64,000 nt of DNA from Bacteroidota bacterium (GTDB lineage Bacteria; Bacteroidota; Bacteroidia; CAILMK01; JACPUW01). The notes beneath the pieces were generated by a model that was given only the letters and a program-made list of their open reading frames with translations, ran no database searches and was not told the origin of the DNA. The stretch covers positions 1 to 64,000 of the forward strand of contig JACPUW010000010.1 in assembly GCA_016192035.1 (NCBI GenBank), given 5' to 3'. This document shows, one piece after another, positions 7,696 to 16,065 of the stretch. A program made the translations under genes and the position numbers. The first letter of the stretch is position 1. Every line of letters begins with the position of its first letter.

Positions 7696-8960
7696 GCAGG
7701 CCTTCCTTTAGGCCCCCGGTGGGGCCAAGCCGAGTAGGCCAATCCACCTATCCCCAAGGGAAACAGCATACTCGCAGCAAATAACATCAAGTCCATGCCT
7801 TTTTGAAATCCAACACCTGCCTTTATAAACCAAGTTTGACCAAACAATACTGCTTCTGTAATCACAAAACCTACTATCAACAAAGCCGATCCCCAGGCCA
7901 TTGCCCTTCCTGGGCGCAGCATTCCCTGTGCCAGGGCTACCGCTACCAAGGCCATGCCCACGCCGCCTATCATGCTCAAGTGTATGTGCCCAATCACCAG
8001 GTTGCGGCCCTGGCCCACAGCCTGTGCTATCCAGGGCATGGAAGCCAACAATTGAAACAACGCCCTCATGGCTAAACTAAAAAGGGCCCCCAGCAACAAT
8101 AGCCTGTATGCCCAGCCATGATCCCCAACATATACAATACCCGCCTTTGGCCCGCGCAATAGCCACACCATGCCCACCAGTTGCAATGACATTCCCAAAG
8201 CGTACACAGCCAGCATCCAGCCACGGCCAAAAACCCAGTAAAGGTTGAGGAAATACCCAAACGGCATACCTATGTTGAGCAGTCCAACGCTCCAAAACCT
8301 GCTTGACGACCTAGGCAAACAACTCACTAACAGCGCCATTGCCGCCATCCCCAGCCAACCGTTGAACTGAAAATACAGGAAAAACTGGATACTGCCCTCA
8401 TAGAGCCAGTGCGATTGGCCCAGGCGCACACTTACCGGTGCCAGTGTCCATATGCCCACCGTTGACACAAATTGCCACAACACCGCACTTTTGGCTATGG
8501 AATACCCTAAGGCTTGGCCATTTTTCTTAGCCTTTAGCAAAAAAAAGGCGCAAAACCAGTACGCTGCCACCAGGTGAAGGGTGCTGAATGCTATGCTCAC
8601 AGCCCCATAGCCCTGAACGGAAAAAGCGATAAACATGCCCACCGAGGCCAACACATTAATGGCCAAAATCCACTTTAAGGAATTGCCCTTAAGGTAATTA
8701 TCTAAAAACTGGCGTGCCAGCAAACCCGCTGCGGCGGTAAACCCAAAACCCAGCAAGGCAGTATGTGAGTGCGCATGTATCAAATGGCGGTACGGCCATG
8801 CAATATCAAAAAGAGGATAAGACCGCATGAGGAGCCCCAGTATGGCAGCGGCAACAAAAAGGGCCAATGCCGCAAAGACCCATACCCTTGCATCATGTAC
8901 ACCATTGTTTTTCTGCAAGATATCATGATCGTCCATATGTAGCACATCTTGCTCCTTCAT
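7692..8960 (-). CDS. uncharacterised His-rich multipass membrane protein, heme-copper-oxidase-like
   Basis: A 422-residue polytopic protein with about 12 hydrophobic segments. Its histidines sit where heme ligands lie in heme-copper proteins: RHLIHAHSH (His59, 62, 64, 66) at the start of an early helix, FQFNGW (197-202) in a middle helix, and GHIHLSMIGG (His325, His327) in a late helix. The late motif resembles the His-x-His of NorB helix X and the early one resembles helix II. There is no His-His pair for a copper or FeB site. I read it as a NorB- or NnrS-related heme protein of unknown job. It is 3 bases from nadB, inside the NO cluster. Partnership with the NorB-like subunit is an inference. 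Confidence 0.55.
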   Translation of the reverse strand: MKEQDVLHMDDHDILQKNNGVHDARVWVFAALALFVAAAILGLLMRSYPLFDIAWPYRHLIHAHSHTALLGFGFTAAAGLLARQFLDNYLKGNSLKWILAINVLASVGMFIAFSVQGYGAVSIAFSTLHLVAAYWFCAFFLLKAKKNGQALGYSIAKSAVLWQFVSTVGIWTLAPVSVRLGQSHWLYEGSIQFFLYFQFNGWLGMAAMALLVSCLPRSSSRFWSVGLLNIGMPFGYFLNLYWVFGRGWMLAVYALGMSLQLVGMVWLLRGPKAGIVYVGDHGWAYRLLLLGALFSLAMRALFQLLASMPWIAQAVGQGRNLVIGHIHLSMIGGVGMALVAVALAQGMLRPGRAMAWGSALLIVGFVITEAVLFGQTWFIKAGVGFQKGMDLMLFAASMLFPLGIGGLAYSAWPHRGPKGRPA

Positions 8961-8963
8961 CCT

Positions 8964-10490
8964 TTAGGTATGGCTCGTTTGACCCTGCAATAGATGTTTC
9001 TCCTTAGGCTCAAAACTTTGGTATAGGGCATCTATAAACCCACTGCCTGCCCATAGCAGGTTGGTAAGTTCGCCACCTGCGCCATAGCCCGGCAGACCAA
9101 ACTTGGCCACCTGGCCCCGAAGTTGGTTTACTGCATATAGCCTTTCCTGCACCGCAACGCGGTTATTCCTTTCGCGGTAGGCACCAGTGGTAATGGCCCG
9201 TAGCTGCCTGCGCTTTTCAGAGATCATCCGGTGTAATTTAGCGGTATGTATCGGTACCGCTTGCTCCATTGAAGCCGTGGTACAGTGGTCAAAATCCTGT
9301 GCCAACATATGCACAGCCGTGCGCCGCGCAAACACCACCGCTTCCATTAAAGAATTACTGGCCAATCTATTGGCACCATGAAGCCCCGTGCCCGCGCATT
9401 CGCCCAGGGCATATACCCGGTCTATAGAACTCATACCCCAGGCATCTACTTGTATGCCCCCACACTGGTAGTGTGCGGCTGGCAATACCGGAATGCTTGC
9501 ACCGGCCAGGTCTATTCCCATTTTTTGGCACCTGGTGGTTATGGTTGGGAATTCAGCCTTAAAATCAGCCAAGTCCAAGTGGTTCACCTTAATATGGGCA
9601 AATGGTTCTCCCGTTGCCGATAAATGGTCGTATATGGCATCGGTCACCACATCACGGGTGGCCAACTCGCCCCTCTGGTCGTAGTCAAACAAAAAGCGGC
9701 GGCCCCGACCATCTACCACATGGGCCCCATAACCCCTAACGGCCTCCGAAATAAGGGGCACTTGGCCCATACGTGATTGGTACATTGCCGTGGGGTGAAA
9801 CTGGTAGTACTGAAGGTGTTCTACACGCGCGCCTGCCCGCATGGCCATGGCCAGCCCATCGGCGGTGGCAAAAGGGTGGTTGGTAGTATAGGCAAACATT
9901 TGTCCGCTGCCACCGGTAGCCAGTGCTATGCGCGGCGCCATTGCCGTACGCTCCACCGCATCCCCTTTGCGCACGAACTTCAACCCTATCCCGCCTTTGT
10001 CGTTCAGCAAAAGTTCGGTGGCAAAACAATCTTTTAGCAAGGCCACATTGGCACATCGGCGCACTTTTCCAGCTAGTTTAGCATGTATTTCCTTGCCAGT
10101 AAAGTCTTTATGGTGTACTATCCTGTTGGCCGAATGGCCGCCCTCCCTGTTCAGGTGAAATCCATTTTCATTGGCATCAAAAAGCACCCCCCACCTCACC
10201 AGGTCATTTACCCTGGTGGGAGCCTCATGCACGGCCATGTGCACTATTTCCGGATTGCACAAGCCGCTACCCGCCTTGAGCGTGTCGTGCTCGTGGCTAA
10301 TAAATGAATCGAGTACTTGGTTGGTGACCGCAGCTATGCCCCCTTGTGCCAGCCTTGTATTGCATTGGGGCAAAGCCCCTTTGCTCATTAGCCCAATGGA
10401 AAGCTTGGGCGCCAATTCACTCAAGTAAATGGCCAAGGATAGGCCCGCTATCCCAGTTCCTATGATCAACACATCATACCGATTGTTCAC
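8964..10490 (-). CDS. nadB: L-aspartate oxidase
   Basis: A 508-residue FAD enzyme that oxidises L-aspartate to iminoaspartate, the first step of de novo NAD synthesis. The FAD-binding GTGIAGL lies at residues 11-17, with the family motifs CNTRLAQGGIAAV and NREGGHSANRIVH and the late GANRLASNSL. The length is normal (about 500-540). It follows nadA by 14 bases and precedes the unknown membrane gene by 3 bases. Oxygen or fumarate can serve as electron acceptor in this family, which suits low-oxygen NO-respiring conditions. Its place inside the NO cluster is notable. Confidence 0.93.
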   Translation of the reverse strand: MNNRYDVLIIGTGIAGLSLAIYLSELAPKLSIGLMSKGALPQCNTRLAQGGIAAVTNQVLDSFISHEHDTLKAGSGLCNPEIVHMAVHEAPTRVNDLVRWGVLFDANENGFHLNREGGHSANRIVHHKDFTGKEIHAKLAGKVRRCANVALLKDCFATELLLNDKGGIGLKFVRKGDAVERTAMAPRIALATGGSGQMFAYTTNHPFATADGLAMAMRAGARVEHLQYYQFHPTAMYQSRMGQVPLISEAVRGYGAHVVDGRGRRFLFDYDQRGELATRDVVTDAIYDHLSATGEPFAHIKVNHLDLADFKAEFPTITTRCQKMGIDLAGASIPVLPAAHYQCGGIQVDAWGMSSIDRVYALGECAGTGLHGANRLASNSLMEAVVFARRTAVHMLAQDFDHCTTASMEQAVPIHTAKLHRMISEKRRQLRAITTGAYRERNNRVAVQERLYAVNQLRGQVAKFGLPGYGAGGELTNLLWAGSGFIDALYQSFEPKEKHLLQGQTSHT

Positions 10491-10504
10491 CTAGTGCGCA
10501 AATT

Positions 10505-11455
10505 TTACACGTGTTGAAGCATGCGTTCAATTGGGCGCAATGCCCGAAGCCTTAGGGATTCTTCAACCTGTATTTCAGGCTGTTCATCTTTAAGGCAGCG
10601 GTACAGTTTTTCCAAGGTATTCATTTTCATAAAAGCACACTCGCTGCACGCACAGGTGTTGTCTTCATTGGCCGGGGCCGGTATAAGCAGTTTTTGGGGC
10701 ACGCGTTTGCGCATTTCATGCAGTATGCCCGCCTCGGTAGCCACTATGAATTCACCCGCACTACTATCTTCCACATACTTAATCATTTTGGCCGTTGAGC
10801 CTATAAATGATGCCATGCGCAGCAGGTGGGGTTCACTTTCAGGGTGGGCTATCACCTTGGCCGAAGGGTATTTCTTGGCCAGGTGTATTAGTTTATCTAT
10901 GCTAAACGCTTCGTGGACCACGCAGCTTCCTTCCCAAAGCACCAAATCCCTGCCGGTTATTTTCATGATGTACTTGCCCAGGTTTTTATCAGGGGCAAAA
11001 ATGATGGGCTGCTCAGGCGGTATGGCATTGATGACCGACACGGCATTGGAACTGGTGCACACATAATCGCTCATGGCCTTGATGTGCGCACTACAGTTGA
11101 TGTAGGTAACCACTACATGGCCCGGGTGCTGGGCTATGAACTTGGCAAAGGCATCGGGAGGGCAGGCATCGGCCAGGGAGCAACCGGCATTGAGATCGGG
11201 CAGTATGACCTTTTTGGTAGGATTCAGGATTTTGGCTGTTTCAGCCATAAAATGCACACCGGCAAACACGATGATATCGGCATTGGTAGTGGCTGCCTTG
11301 CGCGACAGCTCCAAGCTGTCGCCTACAAAGTCAGCAAGGTCCTGAATAGCCTTTTCTTGGTAGTAATGTGCCAAGAGCACGGCTTTCTTTTTTATCAATA
11401 AGTCCTTAATTCCTACAACAAAATCGATTTGTTCCAGTGAAGCAGTTGCGGTCAT
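10505..11455 (-). CDS. nadA: quinolinate synthase
   Basis: A 316-residue [4Fe-4S] enzyme that condenses iminoaspartate with dihydroxyacetone phosphate to give quinolinate. The HYYQ substrate motif is at 30-33. Cluster ligands are probably Cys92 (in LNAGCSLAD), Cys178 (in EGSCVVHE) and one of Cys268, Cys270 or Cys273 in the CACSEC segment. This cluster is of the solvent-exposed three-Cys kind that NO attacks readily. The gene is 4 bases downstream of the unknown 598-residue protein gene and is followed by nadB. Confidence 0.93.
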   Translation of the reverse strand: MTATASLEQIDFVVGIKDLLIKKKAVLLAHYYQEKAIQDLADFVGDSLELSRKAATTNADIIVFAGVHFMAETAKILNPTKKVILPDLNAGCSLADACPPDAFAKFIAQHPGHVVVTYINCSAHIKAMSDYVCTSSNAVSVINAIPPEQPIIFAPDKNLGKYIMKITGRDLVLWEGSCVVHEAFSIDKLIHLAKKYPSAKVIAHPESEPHLLRMASFIGSTAKMIKYVEDSSAGEFIVATEAGILHEMRKRVPQKLLIPAPANEDNTCACSECAFMKMNTLEKLYRCLKDEQPEIQVEESLRLRALRPIERMLQHV

Positions 11456-11459
11456 TTCT

Positions 11460-13256
11460 TTATACCAATTGTACGTTCCCGTGCAGCATTAGGGCCATTT
11501 CCTGGATTTTTTCCTCGGCGGCTGTTAAAAAGTCGGCAAAAGCTACCTGCTGTTGGTGGGCTAGGTCAAGCACTGAATCGGCTAAGAGTCCATGATAGTA
11601 ACCTATGGCATTCTTAAGGTTGTCCATGTAGTTACCCAGGCCTTTTACCGCCCGGGCCGTACCGTCAGATTCCATCAACTGGCCTTTGAGATGCTCCAAA
11701 TACAAACCTAATTCCTTGATAAACATATGTGGCCTGTCGGTTCTGGTTATCACATTTGCCCGTCCATATATGTGGTCCACCATTTCTTTAAGGGTCATTT
11801 CCTTTTCGTAATAGGCTATGTTGGGCCCAGGGCATATGGATACCCCTTCACCTTCCTGCTTGGTGTCAAATCCGTGTTCCATAAGGAAAGGCATACCCAA
11901 ACCGGTACAGATGCATGCTTTTTCTATAACCTTTTCATAGGCAGCTTCAAACTGCTCAGCGGTCAGGTCTTGTTCCTTTAGTTCGTTGATTTTCTTATTC
12001 TGATATTGCCTTGACGCCGTACAAATGGGTTTGTCGGTAAACTCCGTATTAAAAGTGAGGTGTTTCTTGGGGCAGGGGCTGCCTGGCCTGCCGGCGTCGG
12101 CCCTTTGAAACTTGTCCAGGTCTTTGGTGTTGCCCCTCATATTGTTCATAATAACACCGAGAGGGGATATATCACTCATATAGAGATCTTCCTCCCTAGC
12201 TTTGGCCAACTGGGTGCGGGTAACCCTGTCCACACAAGTAACTTCAGGTACCAACAGAAATGGGCTGCCCCATCCCACTGAGTCAAGCCCGTATTTGTGT
12301 AAGAGGAATTGGTGCTCTGCCGAGGTGCCTACCCCCCCCTGGGCGGTAAGGGCCATATGTGGGGCTTTCTTGAGTGGGGCCATCCCCCGTTCGGCCAAAG
12401 CGGCGTTGTACATGGGCAACATGGTATCTAGGAGCACGTTGCGGCTTTTGCTAAATTCTTCTAGGATAGGCCCCATTAGATAACCTTCGGTGGCAAAAGC
12501 ATGCCCTCCACAGTTCAAACCCGACTCCACCCTAAACTCAGACACCCAGATACCTTTCTTGGCCAGAAACTTACCCTGAATGAGCGCCGATCTGTAATCG
12601 CTCACCTTAATGGCCACCTTTTTGGTCAATTGGCCTTGCTCATTGGGAAGAAATTGCTGAAAAGTGGCCATATAGCTAAACAAGGCCGGGTTCATACCTG
12701 CCGAAAGCACCAGCATGGCATCTTGTAGGCTCGAATTGGCAAAACCCCTCAATGATGCATGTGCATCGTTGTATTCTCTTGACAACTCCTTGCCTTTGAA
12801 TTCGTTGGTTTTGTCCAACTTAGTCATGATGTTCACCTCTACCCTACCCCTTGTCACTGTATTTCTGGCCAGTTCTATAATTCCTTCGGCATTGCCACTG
12901 GCAGTGAGTTGTTGATACGTACTATAGGCCGCGCTCTCGGTGGGCAATAGGTCCAGAAACTTTATGGCTTCGGCTATGCTGCAGTTTGATTTAAATTCAT
13001 CTACCTGCCGCTGGGTTACATAGTCCACCATGTCCAAAAACGCCTTTACCCGGTTAGACCTGGCTTCGGGATTGTCACTGGGAATAGGGGTGTAAGGAAT
13101 CCCGTATTTCTCGGAGTACACTTTCCTAACCTTGTCGAGAAGGGCGTCGTCCATGATGGATAAAACGGAATTGATGCCGTACTTGGCCACCCTGAGCGGC
13201 GCATCTATGGAATAGGCTATGCCCATTACCGGTATGTGAAAAGTGTGTAAACTCAT
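11460..13256 (-). CDS. uncharacterised 598-residue Cys-rich protein, possible flavin TIM barrel
   Basis: I do not recognise a named family. The N-terminus ([20 protein letters not shown]) and the pair GLNCGGHAF (246-254) and [10 protein letters not shown] (306-315) resemble the layout of nitronate monooxygenase or PfaD-type FMN TIM barrels, where glycine-rich loops bind flavin phosphate. The C-terminal half has conserved-looking cysteines at 395, 412, 448, 450 and 475 (GSPCPKK, PICTAS, ACICTG, SICPGP) that could hold an Fe-S cluster. It has no signal peptide or membrane helix, so it is probably cytosolic. It lies 4 bases from nadA and 183 bases after the RIC gene, inside the NO cluster. A redox or nitro/nitroso-detoxifying role is inference only. 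Confidence 0.6.
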   Translation of the reverse strand: MSLHTFHIPVMGIAYSIDAPLRVAKYGINSVLSIMDDALLDKVRKVYSEKYGIPYTPIPSDNPEARSNRVKAFLDMVDYVTQRQVDEFKSNCSIAEAIKFLDLLPTESAAYSTYQQLTASGNAEGIIELARNTVTRGRVEVNIMTKLDKTNEFKGKELSREYNDAHASLRGFANSSLQDAMLVLSAGMNPALFSYMATFQQFLPNEQGQLTKKVAIKVSDYRSALIQGKFLAKKGIWVSEFRVESGLNCGGHAFATEGYLMGPILEEFSKSRNVLLDTMLPMYNAALAERGMAPLKKAPHMALTAQGGVGTSAEHQFLLHKYGLDSVGWGSPFLLVPEVTCVDRVTRTQLAKAREEDLYMSDISPLGVIMNNMRGNTKDLDKFQRADAGRPGSPCPKKHLTFNTEFTDKPICTASRQYQNKKINELKEQDLTAEQFEAAYEKVIEKACICTGLGMPFLMEHGFDTKQEGEGVSICPGPNIAYYEKEMTLKEMVDHIYGRANVITRTDRPHMFIKELGLYLEHLKGQLMESDGTARAVKGLGNYMDNLKNAIGYYHGLLADSVLDLAHQQQVAFADFLTAAEEKIQEMALMLHGNVQLV

Positions 13257-13439
13257 CGTTTAATTTGTGGTTTGTAAGGGGTTACCATCACTTTTTCAAA
13301 TGCCAAATCACGCACGGGCCTGTCTAGGACAGCTGCGTGGCCCACAAGAAAATGCGTGCTTTTTACCTTGCTCAACTATGCTATTTGATTAATTAGGCGT
13401 TGCAAATTTGGGCGTATTTGGCCATATAAGAATTTTAGG

Positions 13440-14171
13440 TTACGCCACGGCTTGACCCTGCATCTGCGCAAAGAGTTCAAGGGCACGTGGAAACAGAATG
13501 TTGTTCTCCAGATGTATGTGGGTATGTAGGTCTTTTTCAAATTCGTCAAGCACGGCAAAAGCTACGCGATAGGTTTGGCAACCATCTGGGGGACAGGTAT
13601 AATTGTTAGTTATGGCGGCTATCTCCCGCAGCCTGGCGCCCTCCACCTCGTGCTCATCTTGCATCATATGTATTGGGTTGTTGATGTGTCCAAAATGTGA
13701 GCTGGGCAATTCGGTGCCATTTTCGAGTGCCCGGCACATGGCCTGGATATAGGGAAACAATATGAGCTCTTCCTTTTTCATGTGCATGGTCAGGTTGCCC
13801 ACAGTTTCTTCAAAAAGATCTCTAATCTGGTGCAGCTCAGGGTGCCTTTCTCCGTGCACACGCGCCAACTTGTCAAGATATGCCCGCAAAATGGGCATCG
13901 TTTGGTTCACGTAACCGTGATGTACGCTCACTATGTGGTCGGCAAGGGCAGACATATCCATGGCTTGATAATCTACGGATTGCGGTTGCGCCAGGGCTAC
14001 TTCAAGTTGGGCTACTACCTCTTGCAGGTTCACAGACTTTTGTGCACAGGCATCGCTCAGTGGAATGCCCCCGTTACAGCAAAAGTCTATGCCATAGGCA
14101 GAAAAGACTTTGGCGGTCTTAAAATTCTTGGCTACTATCTTACTTACTTTGGTGTTTGCTAAGTCTTGCAT
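13440..14171 (-). CDS. ric: iron-sulfur cluster repair di-iron protein (RIC/ScdA/YtfE)
   Basis: A 243-residue RIC protein, which repairs Fe-S and di-iron centres damaged by NO or peroxide. An N-terminal ScdA-type domain (about residues 1-60) carries the typical FCCNGG Cys pair. The C-terminal hemerythrin-like four-helix domain carries the metal-binding histidines, seen in IVSVHHGYV, ERHPELHQI, MHMKKEE, MMQDEHE and THIHLENN. Length and domain order fit the family (about 220-245). It follows the Rrf2 regulator by 28 bases, so the two are almost certainly cotranscribed; RIC under NO-sensing regulators is well known in many bacteria. Confidence 0.92.
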   Translation of the reverse strand: MQDLANTKVSKIVAKNFKTAKVFSAYGIDFCCNGGIPLSDACAQKSVNLQEVVAQLEVALAQPQSVDYQAMDMSALADHIVSVHHGYVNQTMPILRAYLDKLARVHGERHPELHQIRDLFEETVGNLTMHMKKEELILFPYIQAMCRALENGTELPSSHFGHINNPIHMMQDEHEVEGARLREIAAITNNYTCPPDGCQTYRVAFAVLDEFEKDLHTHIHLENNILFPRALELFAQMQGQAVA

Positions 14172-14199
14172 TTTTGGTATTTTATTGGTTTATATCGGG

Positions 14200-14655
14200 T
14201 TAATAATGTACATGTTGTGTTATATCGGCCTCTTCCATTTGCTCTTGGCCTATGAGCTGCCTAAGGTGCGACAAACTGGTATCATCCAGGGTTTTGGCCA
14301 GGAATGCCCTAAGGTTTTCCACTTTGGTGTGTATGGGGCAGGGATTGGCCGATGAACAGACCTTAAATCCCAATACACATCCTGTCATGAGTTTCTGCCC
14401 ATCAATGGCCATGACCACGTCGGCCAGGGTAATTTCATTGGGTTCCGGTATCCTAAACCCTCCTGTCCGCCCCCGTGTGGACTCAAGTAGTCCAGCCTTT
14501 ACCAGCTGCTGTAAAATCTTGGCGGTAAAAGACCTGGGCGAACGGGTAACGGTGGCAATTTCTTCAAGTCCCAAGTAATTGGTACAAAGGTCGCACTGGC
14601 GCGCAGAGATGAATATCATCATCTTAATGGCGTTGGTACAGGTTTTTGAAAACAT
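14200..14655 (-). CDS. Rrf2-family Fe-S transcription regulator, NsrR-like
   Basis: A 151-residue winged-helix regulator of the Rrf2 family. The DNA-binding helix-turn-helix covers about residues 25-60 (LGLEEIATVTRSPRSFTAKILQ), followed by the wing RGRTGGF. Three cysteines with the family spacing, Cys93, Cys100 and Cys106, should ligate a [2Fe-2S] or [4Fe-4S] cluster, as in NsrR and IscR. Sitting at the head of the NO cluster and directly before RIC, it is most likely the NO sensor and repressor of the operon and of its own gene. A perfect palindrome lies between its -33 and -7 regions. IscR-like or other Rrf2 functions are less likely given the neighbours. Confidence 0.82.
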   Translation of the reverse strand: MFSKTCTNAIKMMIFISARQCDLCTNYLGLEEIATVTRSPRSFTAKILQQLVKAGLLESTRGRTGGFRIPEPNEITLADVVMAIDGQKLMTGCVLGFKVCSSANPCPIHTKVENLRAFLAKTLDDTSLSHLRQLIGQEQMEEADITQHVHY

Positions 14656-14675
14656 ATCTGCGCTTAACGTAGGGG

Positions 14676-14683
14676 CAAAAGTA
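14676..14683 (-). promoter_or_regulatory. -7 promoter box of the NsrR-like operon
   Basis: On the minus strand this reads TACTTTTG, an exact match to the Bacteroidota TAnnTTTG box, about 20 bases before the regulator start. A TTG about 21 bases further upstream is a possible -33 element. Confidence 0.65.
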
Positions 14684-14685
14684 GT

Positions 14686-14701
14686 TTAATTGTGGAATTA
14701 A
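14686..14701. promoter_or_regulatory. perfect palindrome, candidate NsrR-like operator
   Basis: TTAATT (14686-14691), a 4-base spacer, then AATTAA (14696-14701): a perfect 6-4-6 dyad. It lies immediately upstream of the -7 box, where a bound repressor would block the sigma factor. It also lies about 140 bases before the divergent MORN gene, so both could be affected. Confidence 0.5.
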
Positions 14702-14841
14702 GGACAAATATATCCGAAATAGAAGTGGCCCAAACTTGATATGTGTCAGACCGCGATGGCCCTGCCGTCAATCAGGGCCAAAAATTGAAATCATTAACAT
14801 GATTTTAATAGTCAAACCCAAACTGCACAGAAGGTTGACTC

Positions 14842-14849
14842 TATATTTG
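14842..14849 (+). promoter_or_regulatory. -7 promoter box of the MORN-repeat gene
   Basis: TATATTTG, an exact TAnnTTTG match, ends 13 bases before the ATG. The leader is therefore only about 7-8 bases. Confidence 0.55.
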
Positions 14850-14862
14850 CCCGTGACTGCAC

Positions 14863-16047
14863 ATGACCCAAAATCCCAAGACTTTCATCCTATTGTACGT
14901 ATTGCTTTGTAGTATGTCGTTTTCGCTGGCCGAAAAGGATGTCCTTTTTGAGCAGTACTTTAAGAAGTCTTTGATAACCAAAGGTTTTATTCTAAACGGC
15001 CATAGAAATGGCCATTGGACTTTTTATTTCCCCAGCCAGCAGCTCAACTTCCACGGACATTTTGCCTCAGATGCCAAAATGGGTACATGGGCTTTTTTTG
15101 ATGAGAAAGGCCACATGTTTACCAAAACAACCTTTGCCAATAACCAGATCGATTCGTTGGTGGCTTATTATCAAGACGGCTATAAAACAGCCCATGAGCA
15201 CTTTAAGGACGGCATGTTTACGGGTCAGACCACTTATTTTTACCCGAGCGGCGATGTGATGGCCACACTGGACGAAAAGAAAGATCGTGTGCGACTGGTT
15301 CATTACCACACCAATGGAGAGTTGAAACTGGAAACCGTAGAATGGCTGGGCAAAAAAACCGATACCACCAAGGTGTATTACCCCAATGGGCAAATCAAGG
15401 AATCCTTTTCGTTTTACAAAAACGTGCTTCTCGCGGTGGGCCCCAGCTATGATCCCAATGGCACCGAATTGCCCGGCGGAAGTTTTTTGAACGGAAAGGG
15501 CTTGGTAATCAGGTACCACGACAATGGAAATACCAAATCGACTGCAAACTACGACGGGGGCTTAAAACATGGCATAGTGCAGGTATATCATGAAAATGGG
15601 CAGTTGATGTCGGCAGGTATGTTTTCTAAAGGCGTGCGAATGGGCATGTGGAAGCACTATGACGATAAAGGAAACGCCCTAAGTCCTACCGAACACCGGG
15701 GCAACGAAGCCGACGATGAGTTTTCCCTAGAGTTTACCTCATCAGGACTCAAAATATATAAGGTGTCCCTTCCGCCACAATTCCCAGGCGGCGACAAGGC
15801 GTTTGGCCGCTATTTCAAAGAAAAAACAGCCGCTTTGGATTTACCCAAGCTATTGGGAGAAAATGCGGCCATAGTGGTGGAGCTAGATGAATATGGATTT
15901 GTGCAACACTTGGATTGCCACGCCCCGCTCCTGGATGACATGAAACAAAAAGAGGTGGAGGCAGTCCTTTCGGATTTTCCACGTTGCCAACCTGCCTTTG
16001 CAAACGGATTGCCTATCCGGTCATCACTTACACAGGCAGTATATTAA
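14863..16047 (+). CDS. secreted MORN-repeat protein with TonB-like C-terminus
   Basis: A 394-residue exported protein with a signal peptide of about 23 residues and a run of MORN-type repeats, seen as GxWxxY/F and YYxNGQ units (NGHWTFYFPS, GTWAFFDEKG, KVYYPNGQIKE, QVYHENGQL, GMWKHYDDKG). Such proteins are often labelled YwqK-like. The last 90 residues start with PPQFPGGDKAFGRYF and resemble the periplasmic TonB-like C-terminal domain of Bacteroidota (FPGGxxA motif). It is probably in the periplasm or outer membrane. It is divergent from the NO regulator and may share its control region. Confidence 0.7.
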   Translation: MTQNPKTFILLYVLLCSMSFSLAEKDVLFEQYFKKSLITKGFILNGHRNGHWTFYFPSQQLNFHGHFASDAKMGTWAFFDEKGHMFTKTTFANNQIDSLVAYYQDGYKTAHEHFKDGMFTGQTTYFYPSGDVMATLDEKKDRVRLVHYHTNGELKLETVEWLGKKTDTTKVYYPNGQIKESFSFYKNVLLAVGPSYDPNGTELPGGSFLNGKGLVIRYHDNGNTKSTANYDGGLKHGIVQVYHENGQLMSAGMFSKGVRMGMWKHYDDKGNALSPTEHRGNEADDEFSLEFTSSGLKIYKVSLPPQFPGGDKAFGRYFKEKTAALDLPKLLGENAAIVVELDEYGFVQHLDCHAPLLDDMKQKEVEAVLSDFPRCQPAFANGLPIRSSLTQAVY

Positions 16048-16065
16048 TCCTTGTGCGCCTAGTGT

